Shown here: positions 27,550-37,022 of the stretch, piece after piece | Numbering within the stretch: the stretch's first letter is position 1 | Layout of the letters: the number at the start of each line of letters is the position of its first letter | Assembly: GCF_003014595.1 (NCBI RefSeq) | Contig: NZ_PYGK01000011.1 | Location: forward strand, 216,344-280,343 | Reading direction: 5' to 3' | Length of the DNA: 64,000 nt | Origin: Chitinophaga ginsengisoli | GTDB taxonomy: Bacteria; Bacteroidota; Bacteroidia; Chitinophagales; Chitinophagaceae | Position numbers and translations under genes: made by a program | The notes under the pieces: model-generated | Told to the model about the DNA's origin: nothing | Databases searched by the model: none | Seen by the model: only the letters and a program-made list of their open reading frames with translations

Positions 27550-28305
27550 TTAATATCTGTATGGATTCTTTATATTGGTTCTCCTTTTCGGAGAAAGCAT
27601 TTGAAAACCGTGATTTGTCAATAGAAATCTATCAATAGGCTTTGCAATTGATTCTTTATGATATCCGGCCTCAAGGGAGACAAATTCAGCAGCTAGTAAA
27701 TCTGGTTGACTTATGAATCTATTATATAGCATATCATATTGTGCGTCGCTAAGCTGATCTATATGAAAGCTTTCCCCCAGAACTTCTAGTGTTTGCCTAT
27801 CATCACATTTTCGTTTACTACATTTAATTTTTGGCTTACCCAACTTATCTTCCTCCAACAAAAAGTCTAATATCTCTAACATCGGTTGGCCATTTATAAA
27901 TGTGATGAATGCAACCGACCCCAAACGATTATTTAAATAACCCAAGTAGCTATTACGGTTGTGTATTTTCTCGCTGCTCATAAGTCCTGAATAGCTGATT
28001 TTCATATTTTCTTCAAATGCTTTGACTGCTTTATCAAATACGCTTATTTGTCTAAGGCTAGAAGTGGCCATTTCATATAGTTGTTTGTCAAAATGTCCGG
28101 CAATGGCAATTACGCATTTATTCATTTCATGCACTTTGGTGATAGTGTCATACGTTATTCTTATACCTTTAGACGTATTCTTGGTGATTCTCCTTCTCGA
28201 ATCAGAAGCTATATATACTTTATCATTTATCCGGATAATTACAATACAAGTAGACTTAAGTGCAATGGGTATAAGCAGCATTGAGATAACTAGTAATAAG
28301 CGCAT
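27550..28305 (-). CDS. Exported Ntn-hydrolase/proteasome-like protein
   Basis: 251 aa. The short signal peptide ends LKS; cleavage there would expose Thr as the N-terminus of TCIVIIRINDKVYIASDSRR, which closely resembles proteasome beta/HslV-type Ntn hydrolases (nucleophile Thr, then the xxDxR turn). TITKVHEMNKCVIAIAGH continues the pattern (KI..  ..IAIAG). This would be a periplasmic or surface threonine hydrolase; in the Bacteroidota such exported versions have unknown substrates. Alternatively it is an acid-labile paralogue with no activity. Stands alone among decayed genes. Confidence 0.6.
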   Translation of the reverse strand: MRLLLVISMLLIPIALKSTCIVIIRINDKVYIASDSRRRITKNTSKGIRITYDTITKVHEMNKCVIAIAGHFDKQLYEMATSSLRQISVFDKAVKAFEENMKISYSGLMSSEKIHNRNSYLGYLNNRLGSVAFITFINGQPMLEILDFLLEEDKLGKPKIKCSKRKCDDRQTLEVLGESFHIDQLSDAQYDMLYNRFISQPDLLAAEFVSLEAGYHKESIAKPIDRFLLTNHGFQMLSPKRRTNIKNPYRY

Positions 28306-28492
28306 ATATAATAGTGATTTGTTTATGAATATGGTTTCTGCCAGGAACTATGGCTAATATACTTTCCGTCTATATTTAGCTATAGGCGTATGACTGTGAA
28401 AAGAGTTATTGAGATTTGGGAAGTTGAAGTTACCACCATTTAGAAGTGACAATCTTATAATTTAACTGTATTATAGAATTTTGAGTAGCTTC

Positions 28493-28738
28493 TCATAGTT
28501 TGCACTGTATGGTTATTGCCAGTGAAATAGTCCCCTCTTGGTTTACTTTCTTGACCTGCCCTAAAAAGGAATCTTTTAAGAATAGCGGTCTTACATCATC
28601 TTTTGCCGCATGATCAGCTGTCTCCTTTACTAAGCGGTATGTTGCAACGGCTTCTAAAAAGAGATAACAAGTAATCGGTTTCATTAAATAGTCGATGGCA
28701 TTTAATCCATAGATCTCCACTGCAAATTGACTGTGACC
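28493..28738 (-). pseudogene. Fragment of a LytTR-type response regulator
   Basis: Minus-strand frame reads GHSQFAVEIYGLNAIDYLMK then PI...FLEAVATY, the end of a receiver domain as found before LytTR domains. Upstream bases VFV-K are in another frame, and there is no LytTR domain after it. Only the part between is retained. Confidence 0.6.
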
Positions 28739-29110
28739 TTGACAAAAACATCAGCTATATAAAATTTAAACACAAATACCTTGGAATATATTAAAGAAAG
28801 AGATTTTCCCGACTATGAGGAGCTGCCATACACCGAAAATACATTGATTGAGAGTATTGCTTGTCTCTTTTCTCCTACTATGTTAGGAAATTTTGCTTTC
28901 ACCGAGAACGTATACTGTATGGGTCCTACATGAGCTTACAATCATTGGAAGGCCAATTATCATATTGTTCCAGCTATACAATTTGCCATAGCCACCTATA
29001 ACTGGTAAATTCACAATGACATATTAAATATACTTACACCCTAAAGTCTATACATTCAATAAATGCCCTTATATGAAATACTTACTTATTCTGCTAGGTA
29101 ACAACGAAGA

Positions 29111-29305
29111 ACCGAAGAAGTGGCTGAAACATTTAAGGTATGACAACTACTAAATGTTTCTGCTGGAACATTACAAACATTACGATTAAATAGAACATTG
29201 CCGTATACGAAGCTTGGAGGCGAACTACACTATGACTATAAGGATATTGAAAGGCTTTTGGAAAAAAAGAAAAGGAACTTACGCAATCCGCGGGGAAATA
29301 GATAA
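29111..29305 (+). pseudogene. Broken excisionase-like helix-turn-helix gene
   Basis: The frame holds an in-frame TGA at 29141, then LLNVSAGTLQTLRLNRTLPY and TKLGGELHYDYKDIERLL to a stop at 29303. This closely matches the intact gene at 37868-38155 (MLNLSPGTLQKLRSNGTIPY and TRIGGAIYYDREDIQRLL). It is a dead paralogue, a trace of an earlier mobile unit. Confidence 0.75.
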
Positions 29306-29482
29306 GTATCAATAGGACAAAGACGCACCGACAATGCGGACTTTTAGAGGTATGCTATTAGTTAGTTTCAACTGTAGCATTTTGTGAATAGGAATAGAAC
29401 ATTTAGGTGATAACATTTTTCGGATCATACTGGTAACGAAAAATCCGAGTGTGGAACTAAAGTATATAGGCATCGGCCGTTG

Positions 29483-32400
29483 CTAGAAAAATTTGTTGAT
29501 AACTCTTTTTAGCTCATTATACTCAAGCGGTAATACTGAAAACTTTCTTTTAAGGTTGAACAATAATGCCTCCTTCATCTTCGCAACGTTCCTGCCGGAA
29601 AATGCCTTGGCCACAGCATACTCGGCTATGTCAGTCCGGGGGCCGATCACCCGGTTGGTGCTGTATAACATATATAAGAACTCGATCAAAATACCCAAGA
29701 CGTTAGGAGTATCACAATATAAGGAGCTTAACATATCAAGTGAGTTCATGACCTGCCTAGTTAAGAGACGACTGTTGTGAACAACAATTTTGTAAAGAAT
29801 ATCTGCTGACATGGGAACCTCCCGATAGTTAAGCAGGGCTAAACGGTATAAATAATCCCTGTTTTCAGCCAAACTCATTTTACTATCATTCGTCAGCAAC
29901 TCTAACAATACTAGGGTTGACATGCAGCTCACCACCTGTTCATTGCGGATCAGGACTTTAAACACCTGATCGTCGGCATATAGAATCGCGTTCTTATCTT
30001 TTGCGATTCGGGCAGTCGCATTAAAACTTGCTCCTAATGTACGGTTTCTTTCTCTATCGTTAAAAAAGTCTTCACTGATTTCTGGTGAGATAATATCACA
30101 TCTCCTTTTTATAACCTCCAGCAACTCATGCATACTTTGATACCTCGATTCCAGCTCCGCCTGTTCTTCGAAAGTAGTCACCACCTTACCATTCACTTCT
30201 TCGGTATGACTAACAAACTGACCCGTCTTTAACTCAGCAAGTTCTGCAATTTCCGCTTCAATATGAGCCACCGTTAGAGAGGATATATACATTTGACTGG
30301 AAAACAGCTCTAACAACTTTAAACCGTCGATGTAAAAAAGTGATAGTAGCGCCGTCAAATCAATGACCATCGACGCGCCTTCCTTGAAGCTTGTGACAGA
30401 AGCTCTTATTGTCTCATTATCATCCAAGGAATAAATTCCCGGCTCAGGCGTACGCGTAAGCTTCTGCCAGTATTTATAAGGCGACATGCCCAGGATTGTG
30501 GCATTACAACCAATCGTGGTAATACCTTCTTTATAAAAATCTTCCAACCGTTTTGCCTCCTCCAAAAAAGGTGTGATGGCCTTTCTCATTTGATGCAACA
30601 GGTCGCCTCCAGAATCCGGCCTCACTTTAAACGATTTGATCGGGCTCTGATCACCATAAAATATTTCTATCTGCGCCAAGGAGTCCTGCAAAGCGTGTGC
30701 TTCTATGCTTAAAATATTGATAACCTTGTAATCATCCCCTCCAAAAACAATCGTATCGCCTAGCTCTTTGCCCAGCACCTTCTGATACAAACCTGAAGAT
30801 GGATCTATTTCATTATGTCTGGAGGCCTGCGCTACAATAACCTTTTCTATCGTCTTAGCATCATCAGTGTCTATTTTGAAAAACGTGTTAAGACCGATGA
30901 CCGCTGGCTTAGGTTCCATCTCTGCTTTACGTCGGCGCTTGAACATATAATTACAATAGTAATGATGGGCTTCTCCATCGTTATATTTGTCATTTCTTAT
31001 CTGAAGAGCAAGCGATGAAGCCTTTGCATAGTTACCGGACTTCTCAAAGATATCCACGATCAGAAACTGAAAACTAAGCGGAATACCTTTGAAATCGACA
31101 ATGTTTTCCACCAACTTGAGCGCTGATTCGAATTCCTCAACTTTTGTATGTAATAGGGCCAGATTAACCCTGATCTGACGCTCGTCGGCACCTTCTGACA
31201 ACTGTTTCTCCAATAATTCAATTGCCTTGCGGTATAAGCCAGCAGCATCATATATCTGTACCAAATACTCGATCAAAAAAGTATTGTTCTCATCTTCCGC
31301 TAACAATGGTTCTGCAATCTCAATACAGCGCTTATGGTTACCTGCTCCGAAATAAGCTTTCAGTAATTTTCTAGTTAACTCAGAACATTGGTGAATATCA
31401 GTATGCGGGAGCAACACCGCAATAGCCTTCTGATAGTCCTTATATAACATCAGCATGTCGGCAATGTCCACAACCGTTATTATGTCGGCTGTGGTGCCGA
31501 GCTTGGAATTGGCTGCATCCAGTTCCTGAATGATCTTTTCTTTACTATCCTTGTTCAGGTGGTAAATTTTGGCTCTGATCACATGACCGCTACTAGCACC
31601 GAATTCATCCTCGATCATCTGCGTGGCAAAGATCATGGCATTATCCACCAATTTCCGGGCTAATAACAGTTCTACCAGGATATTGAGCCAGAATAATCTT
31701 TCCTCAGCAGATGTAATACTTTCCAGCTCCACAGTAAATGCAGATATTAGTTCATCACTTATCTGGCGATGTTGTAGGGCCAACTGCGCTTTTGAAATAA
31801 GCAACTGCTGACGTTCCTGATCTGTAAGGAACAGACCTTCCATCTCTGCAATTAATTCCTCAGCCTTACCCTTATCTTCCTGGCAGAGGTTAAACAGGTG
31901 TCTGTACGTAAGAAAACTCTTTCGGAGCTGCAAAGAGGCATTAAAATCGGCTATTGCGCCTGCTTTGTCCTGCAATGCTCTTTTGACAACACCCCGATTG
32001 GTCAGCAGATACCATTTGGAAGCGGCATACTCTGTGTTTTTAATGATCTCCAGGGCGCCATTGAATTTTTCCAGTGCGTATAACAATAGATCTTTGTCCT
32101 CTTGATTGAACTGGCCCAGCCAGTGGGCTCCTTTTAGTGAAAGCGTAAGAATCCTGTTATTAGCCAACTGGCTCAAGATCTCACATTTAACAATATCGAT
32201 CTGTTCATAACTATTATCCAGGTCCTGATAGATTCTAAATGCTTCCGCCAAATATTTCCGTTTGTCAAGCGCTAACCCTATGTTGATACCTACCACCGGG
32301 ATTTTTTGAAGCGCTACCGGTATCAACTGATCTAAAGTAGCCGGTGTAATGTTCCCCTTATGTATAAATACCAATGCTAGAGCCGCATTCTGGTTTTCCG

Positions 32401-33187
32401 GATCAATGGTCAGTGATTTTTCAGCTAGGGCGGCCGCATTTGTAAAATCCTCTTTAATCGCGTATCCTAAAGCAATAAACCCCAGGGCTGCAGCGTCATC
32501 TTTGGAAGCGTAGTTCTGGAGCTCTATGAAATATTCTGCTCCCAGCAGTTTTTCATCCAGATTAAAATAGGCTATCCCATAATTAAGTGTCAGCTTGTAC
32601 CTGGCCTGATCAGATAATTGGCGCCAGCGATTTTTTTTGACCTGCTCCAGGGCTGCAATAGCTTGGGAATAATTATGGGTTTTCATCAATTGGGCCAGAT
32701 CATCGATGATATCAGAGACATCCAACAGGTCCTCCGGTGCAAATCCCGTTCCTCTAAGCACGCTCCATACCGCTTCTGGCTCCACGATTCCCTTCTCTAT
32801 ACTTCCAAGCACCTTGGCTTTCTGTGTGTCCGTTTGGGCCTTCTGCCGAAAATCGTTGATTAATTTACTGATCGCAGGATATTTGCTTTTGGCAACTTCA
32901 TGATAGTGGCGGATGGAACTAGATTTATATATCAGATCACCCTTTTGTAAGTTACAATGACTGTGTACGGGCACTAGATTCTCAGGACTGTTTAGGTCAT
33001 AATCAGGGTTCAGTTCAAGGTCCTTCAGTATATTTACCAATTCCGGTCTTTGGGTATAAGACTCCGGAATAACGTGATCTATATGCACATTATTTAGCTC
33101 CAGCATGTCCCCGCAATAGCAACACTTCCGGTTATGTCCCAGCCATATGGCCCAGCGGTCAATGTGGCTAATCTTTGTCTTACTCAT
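29483..33187 (-). CDS. HNH nuclease-TPR-Gre-like-PIN multidomain protein
   Basis: 1234 aa. HNH nuclease at residues 20-85: CCYC (Cys22/Cys25), IDHVIP (Asp37, His38), and ENLVPVHSHCNLQKGD (Asn70, Cys78, Asn79). Residues about 150-740 are TPR-like helical repeats (for example ALGFIALGYAIKEDFTNAAA). About 770-840 resembles a GreA/GreB C-terminal fold (GKELGDTIVFGG.. YKVINI). About 935-1120 looks like a PIN RNase: MVIDLTALL (Asp943) and ILYADDQVF (Asp1073/1074). This matches the predicted TPR-GreAB-C-PIN class of conflict proteins, with an added N-terminal HNH. Likely both RNA- and DNA-cleaving defence effector; trigger unknown. Monocistronic. Confidence 0.7.
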   Translation of the reverse strand: MSKTKISHIDRWAIWLGHNRKCCYCGDMLELNNVHIDHVIPESYTQRPELVNILKDLELNPDYDLNSPENLVPVHSHCNLQKGDLIYKSSSIRHYHEVAKSKYPAISKLINDFRQKAQTDTQKAKVLGSIEKGIVEPEAVWSVLRGTGFAPEDLLDVSDIIDDLAQLMKTHNYSQAIAALEQVKKNRWRQLSDQARYKLTLNYGIAYFNLDEKLLGAEYFIELQNYASKDDAAALGFIALGYAIKEDFTNAAALAEKSLTIDPENQNAALALVFIHKGNITPATLDQLIPVALQKIPVVGINIGLALDKRKYLAEAFRIYQDLDNSYEQIDIVKCEILSQLANNRILTLSLKGAHWLGQFNQEDKDLLLYALEKFNGALEIIKNTEYAASKWYLLTNRGVVKRALQDKAGAIADFNASLQLRKSFLTYRHLFNLCQEDKGKAEELIAEMEGLFLTDQERQQLLISKAQLALQHRQISDELISAFTVELESITSAEERLFWLNILVELLLARKLVDNAMIFATQMIEDEFGASSGHVIRAKIYHLNKDSKEKIIQELDAANSKLGTTADIITVVDIADMLMLYKDYQKAIAVLLPHTDIHQCSELTRKLLKAYFGAGNHKRCIEIAEPLLAEDENNTFLIEYLVQIYDAAGLYRKAIELLEKQLSEGADERQIRVNLALLHTKVEEFESALKLVENIVDFKGIPLSFQFLIVDIFEKSGNYAKASSLALQIRNDKYNDGEAHHYYCNYMFKRRRKAEMEPKPAVIGLNTFFKIDTDDAKTIEKVIVAQASRHNEIDPSSGLYQKVLGKELGDTIVFGGDDYKVINILSIEAHALQDSLAQIEIFYGDQSPIKSFKVRPDSGGDLLHQMRKAITPFLEEAKRLEDFYKEGITTIGCNATILGMSPYKYWQKLTRTPEPGIYSLDDNETIRASVTSFKEGASMVIDLTALLSLFYIDGLKLLELFSSQMYISSLTVAHIEAEIAELAELKTGQFVSHTEEVNGKVVTTFEEQAELESRYQSMHELLEVIKRRCDIISPEISEDFFNDRERNRTLGASFNATARIAKDKNAILYADDQVFKVLIRNEQVVSCMSTLVLLELLTNDSKMSLAENRDYLYRLALLNYREVPMSADILYKIVVHNSRLLTRQVMNSLDMLSSLYCDTPNVLGILIEFLYMLYSTNRVIGPRTDIAEYAVAKAFSGRNVAKMKEALLFNLKRKFSVLPLEYNELKRVINKFF

Positions 33188-33630
33188 CTATATCAGCAAT
33201 ATAAAAACGTAATTTACACGAAAACGTGCATTTTTATAGCGGTGTTTGTCCAAACACTAGGTTGAATAAGGCAATTCAACTGCTAGGCAGTCGGGGCGCG
33301 GATTCTTGTGATTTTTTTTTCCACCTGCATTGCTATCCACAAGGACGCTACGCCACCGCTCAATCACTTCGAATGGAACTTCAACGGCCTACTTTAGAGC
33401 TATAGCTATAGTCAGTGTATAGTTAGCGGTCATATGACACCTCAGCATGTTACGGCCAATCCAAACGCTTTTCAAGACAACTTGCTTATACATAAAGATA
33501 AAGAAGCTTGAACGAAGTTCATTATTTCAAGGGACCGGCTGCACATCCTCGGAAATTATTTAGTAGTCGGTACAGACTGCGTAATAGGCTCAACTATAGG
33601 AATGAGTTTCAACAAAAACTCATTCTTTTT
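33188..33630. other. Intergenic region
   Basis: No gene seen. 33600-33630 is a hairpin, GAATGAGTTT / AAACTCATTC, plus six T on the + strand, next to the stop of the XRE gene. The rest shows no clear structure. Confidence 0.4.
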
Positions 33631-33873
33631 TCATTCCTCCTCTCCCAGAAAGTATAATATATCCCCTGTTGTGCGCTCGGCTAATTTATAGATACTAACA
33701 AGTCTTAGGTCTTTTTTACCCTGCTCTACTTTAGAAAGCCAGGAATGGTCTAAGCCAGTATCAGCAGCAAGTTGGCGCAATGAGAGGTTATTATCCTTGC
33801 GGTATTTTATCAACCTGACCGCTATACGGTCTAAAATATACTGATAGTCTTGATCTTCCTTGTTTGTCATCAA
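33631..33873 (-). CDS. XRE-family transcriptional regulator
   Basis: 80 aa, a single lambda-repressor-like helix-turn-helix: YRKDNNLSLRQLAADTGLDHSWLSKVEQGKKDLRLVSIYKLA. Small size and context suggest a regulator of a nearby mobile or defence gene; the HNH-TPR-PIN gene lies downstream on the same strand but 444 nt away, so direct control is only a possibility. Confidence 0.85.
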   Translation of the reverse strand: MMTNKEDQDYQYILDRIAVRLIKYRKDNNLSLRQLAADTGLDHSWLSKVEQGKKDLRLVSIYKLAERTTGDILYFLGEEE

Positions 33874-34043
33874 ATTGAAGTTGAAATGTTTTTTTAAAAA
33901 AAGTGTAGTCCGATCTTACACCGCATTGTATTTTTTCTTAGCTTGCAGTTATTAAACTGAGCTCGAATGGATTAAAGTCATTAGCAATAAAGAATTTTAT
34001 ATAGCTTTGCGATCTTCATAAAGATTTTCGCATCGAAATTGTC

Positions 34044-34182
34044 TTGGTTCCCGAAACTGCCCATTTCTAACGACCACAAGGCAACGTCGAGTAGCGCCAT
34101 GCACTAGCGTGGGCGCTCGCGTTGTTTGGTCAAGGCGCTGGGCAGTGCCAGGGAACATCAACGTAGAGGCCCACGTTTTCTT
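34044..34182 (+). ncRNA. Nested imperfect 118-nt hairpin plus terminator-like element
   Basis: Successive arms pair in order from 34044 to 34161: TTG/CAA, GTTCCC/GGGAAC, ACTGCCCA/TGGGCAGT, GACCA/TGGTC, CAACG/CGTTG, AGCGCC/GGCGCT, separated by small internal loops. It is followed by AACGT/ACGTT and a T-rich run to 34182, like an intrinsic terminator. Could be a small RNA, an origin of transfer or a folded single-strand recombination site. The strand is not proven. Confidence 0.45.
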
Positions 34183-34230
34183 TTAGACGTTGGTTTCTGC
34201 ATTCATGTGTCCTGTTTAAATGCAAAATCA

Positions 34231-34500
34231 ATGAAAAAAGTCAAAGAATCAGCTTTGAACGCATGCTCCTTCCTACAATCGGTGCATTGTGTTTTTTATG
34301 CCATTCCCAACAAATTCAGGGACGAAATAACGAAAGAATGTGGCATCAGCATCCCCACGTATTATCGCCGCGTAAGGCATGATGGTCCTAAATGTAGTAA
34401 TGCAGAGAAGGACAAAATTGCTCAGATAGCCATTGAGAAGCTTAAAGCTGCTATCTCAGAATGCGAAGTCTTAATTTCCAAACGCAAACAGTTGAATTGA
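34231..34500 (+). CDS. Small protein with possible HTH fold
   Basis: 89 aa from the ATG at 34231; the in-frame extension to 34126 runs through the hairpin. FRDEITKECGISIPTYYRRVRHD has helix-turn-helix spacing (turn around CGIS, recognition helix with YYRRVR), then a Lys-rich helix. Probably DNA-binding; no family recognised. It lies just downstream of the structured element at 34044-34182. Confidence 0.6.
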   Translation: MKKVKESALNACSFLQSVHCVFYAIPNKFRDEITKECGISIPTYYRRVRHDGPKCSNAEKDKIAQIAIEKLKAAISECEVLISKRKQLN

Positions 34501-34679
34501 CTCGTTAGCGGGTCCTGAACTTGAGCTCGGCACGTAGACTCACGCCGGACAACAATTATCCAATAATAAAGATGCAAAGGGTATATAAGAGCCATTAACG
34601 CTGGCTCCGTAACAACATGGCTGCAGGGTATCTACCCTGTACCACTTTCCTATTCCATCAACATCCAAAACAAAGTTTT

Positions 34680-35195
34680 ATGAACGCACCACAAGTAGCA
34701 GTTGGGGAGGTCTTTCCTATTCCCATGCCTGATGGTACCACAACAGGTGGCCACTACCTCAACTTCACCACAACGCTCTTTAACATTAGCTATTATACCC
34801 AAACCCCCAAACAGCATGCAATGCTTGTAAATAAGGGAGGGTTTAAAGTTTATTTCGCAGCCATTGGGCCCATACCGCTGGTAAAGATACAAACACCATT
34901 GGGACCACTTTACTTTGTGCCTAACCCGATGGCATTAAGCGATAAGGAATTTGCCGATTGGACTTCAGAACGGAAGTTCGCACCTACGAGAATAACATTT
35001 TATCTGCTCAATATGAGAAATATCGTAATAGACAGCCACAATATTATTGTTACTCGCCAGTGGCATATATACGATACAACTAAACATCTACTAAAAGTCT
35101 TCAATACTCCGCAGCAAGTAGATGAGGAAGTCGATTGTATTTTTAAAACCTATTCACACCAAGCGCTGGAAGAACGGTTTATAATGATCGGGTAA
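34680..35195 (+). CDS. Hypothetical protein
   Basis: 171 aa from the ATG at 34680; an in-frame ATG at 34617 would add residues that look non-coding. Beta-rich, with hydrophobic strands such as FKVYFAAIGPIPLVKIQTPL and LYFVPNPMAL, and no signal peptide or membrane helix. No family recognised. It lies between the structured element and the mobilization genes and is convergent with them. Confidence 0.5.
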   Translation: MNAPQVAVGEVFPIPMPDGTTTGGHYLNFTTTLFNISYYTQTPKQHAMLVNKGGFKVYFAAIGPIPLVKIQTPLGPLYFVPNPMALSDKEFADWTSERKFAPTRITFYLLNMRNIVIDSHNIIVTRQWHIYDTTKHLLKVFNTPQQVDEEVDCIFKTYSHQALEERFIMIG

Positions 35196-35356
35196 TTTGT
35201 ACTTCTGCTCAATATTAAGAAAAGGAACAATTCCAGCTTTTGCAACGGCATGATAGTCCCCTGAGCAAAGAACGGATCAGGGCCGATGAACTCATTGGAA
35301 AATAAGCTCACCAACAATCGCATGCTGCAATTGCTAGGTCAAAGTCATGATGAAAA

Positions 35357-35395
35357 AGAGAACGGCCCTGCTTAGGGCCGTCATCCTCTTTTTTT
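35357..35395. terminator. Intrinsic terminator between convergent genes
   Basis: ACGGCCCT-GCTT-AGGGCCGT stem (35362-35381), A-rich before and a run of T after, so it can serve both strands. Confidence 0.85.
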
Positions 35396-35437
35396 ATTTA
35401 ACTAATACATCCTCATTTCAATCCACGAACAAAGATC

Positions 35438-35956
35438 CTATCTAGCAATATTGTAATAAATGCTGTCCAGTTGCCTCTTTTTCGACTTGCTTTGCTGACG
35501 ATAATAGATTGTCCAAGCTTTACGATATTGATCCACCTCTAATTGCCTAATAATAGCTTCCTTCCTGTCATCAGTCCATTTCAAAAAAAATCTATAGCTA
35601 TAATTAAGGAATACCATCATTATAATCCAGAGAAACCAACGCCCAAAAACAACTTTGTAGAACAATTTATGATCCTGCTCAGGGAATAGTAATACCTGAA
35701 ATTTGTGTATTACATTGTGCCGCTGCTTAATGATTGACAGTTTAAAATCTAACAGCTCCTTTTTCAAAACCCTTTGAATAATACTGCTGTCTAATCTATC
35801 ATTGGACGATTGGGTAGCAAGAAGCTTTTCTTGCAGCTGGTCAACCTGCAGCTTTAAGTCTTTTACAGCCACCACTATTTCACTAGCGGCATTTGCCTGC
35901 TTTTTCTGTTCATGAGTCAATTCTTCTAGAACAATAATTAAGCTCTCTTCCTCCAT
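35438..35956 (-). CDS. Mobilization-cassette accessory protein (coiled coil + TM)
   Basis: 172 aa. N-terminal half is coiled coil (KDLKLQVDQLQEKLLATQSS), followed by one membrane helix (VVFGRWFLWIIMMVFLNYSY, about 105-125) and a basic C-terminal tail. Such small coiled-coil membrane proteins commonly follow the relaxase in Bacteroidetes mobilization operons; exact role unknown. Third in the mobC-relaxase-accessory order, 28 nt after the relaxase stop. Confidence 0.65.
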   Translation of the reverse strand: MEEESLIIVLEELTHEQKKQANAASEIVVAVKDLKLQVDQLQEKLLATQSSNDRLDSSIIQRVLKKELLDFKLSIIKQRHNVIHKFQVLLFPEQDHKLFYKVVFGRWFLWIIMMVFLNYSYRFFLKWTDDRKEAIIRQLEVDQYRKAWTIYYRQQSKSKKRQLDSIYYNIAR

Positions 35957-35984
35957 AATAACTCCTTTTTTCTGTATATACTAA

Positions 35985-37022
35985 TTAATGCCCTAACCCA
36001 CGGTTGTATCCACGCTTCTTCTTTTTTTTCTTTCTCATTCCAGCCTCTATCATTTCAAATGGGATATGATTGTCTATATATTCTGGCCTCAAGAGTAACT
36101 CTAAAATATTCTTAAGTTCCCTAGTAATATTCGAGTCCTCTAATTTATATACTGTTTCCCCTCCACTGCTATTACTGTTCGCTAATAAATCAGCGGCAGA
36201 TGGTCTGTTACTTTCCGTCCGAGGATCAGCAATGAGAACGTCATTTCTGTTTTCAATATCACTTCTATGGCTAAAAAACCTTTCGATTATTGACAAGGAA
36301 AAGCCAACTTCACTCCCTTTTATCCTCACTTTTTTCTCATCAATAAAAACAATTCCCCTTCCTTTTACCAACACATATCCGAGTTCTTCCATAGCTTTAG
36401 CAAATTCTTCCCAAGACTTCACTTTCACAAGCGTTCGCGTTATATCATTTGCTAATTTAATTCTGCGAGTATCACCCCTCTTCTTGACCCGCTCATGAGG
36501 AGGCAAAAATGCCCTTGGACTCAGGACTTCTTTAAGCTCAAATTGCCGCTCTAGCCGCCGACAAAGTGCCGCCATTTTCTTATAGCTATTGCTATCACTG
36601 GCCACCCTTCCATCGAAGCCAACTCTGTTAGCAACTACATGTATATGCTGCTCCCTGGTATCCTTATGAAGGATACAGATATATTGATTCTCTGCAACCC
36701 CGAATTCCTTCGCACACGCCGCCCCGACCTCCATCCACTTGTCCTTATCTAACAGCTCGCCCGGGGCCAGTCTAAGCGCAAAATGAAAGACTGGATTCTC
36801 CACACGCTTGCTTAACCTGGATACATCCTTAAACTCTCTAGCTAATTCATATTTATTGCCAAAACATTGATTATAAAACAGCACTTCGGCCCTATTCTTA
36901 TGCTGTACATTTTCGCGCTCCGAAAGATACTGTTTGTCATCCTCAGACAGTCCTTTTTTGTCCTCCAGGCAATACCTGATGCATTCATAAAAAGACCCTC
37001 CGGTTCCCACGTATCCAATCAT
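35985..37022 (-). CDS. Relaxase / mobilization nuclease (MobP-like)
   Basis: 345 aa. N-terminal relaxase domain: MIGYVGTGGSFYECIRYCL (the Tyr-containing motif I region), then HFALRLAPGE, and the metal-binding HxHxxxN motif as EQHIHVVANRV (about 120-130). Residues about 200-345 are basic, ending KKKKKKRG. Nicks oriT and attaches to the DNA for transfer. Its ATG overlaps the mobC-like gene's stop by 4 nt. No type IV coupling protein is present in the window, so mobilization must be in trans. Confidence 0.9.
   Translation of the reverse strand: MIGYVGTGGSFYECIRYCLEDKKGLSEDDKQYLSERENVQHKNRAEVLFYNQCFGNKYELAREFKDVSRLSKRVENPVFHFALRLAPGELLDKDKWMEVGAACAKEFGVAENQYICILHKDTREQHIHVVANRVGFDGRVASDSNSYKKMAALCRRLERQFELKEVLSPRAFLPPHERVKKRGDTRRIKLANDITRTLVKVKSWEEFAKAMEELGYVLVKGRGIVFIDEKKVRIKGSEVGFSLSIIERFFSHRSDIENRNDVLIADPRTESNRPSAADLLANSNSSGGETVYKLEDSNITRELKNILELLLRPEYIDNHIPFEMIEAGMRKKKKKKRGYNRGLGH

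Noticed and set aside
34044..34182. Interpretation as a retron msr-msd
   Set aside because: No reverse transcriptase gene nearby.
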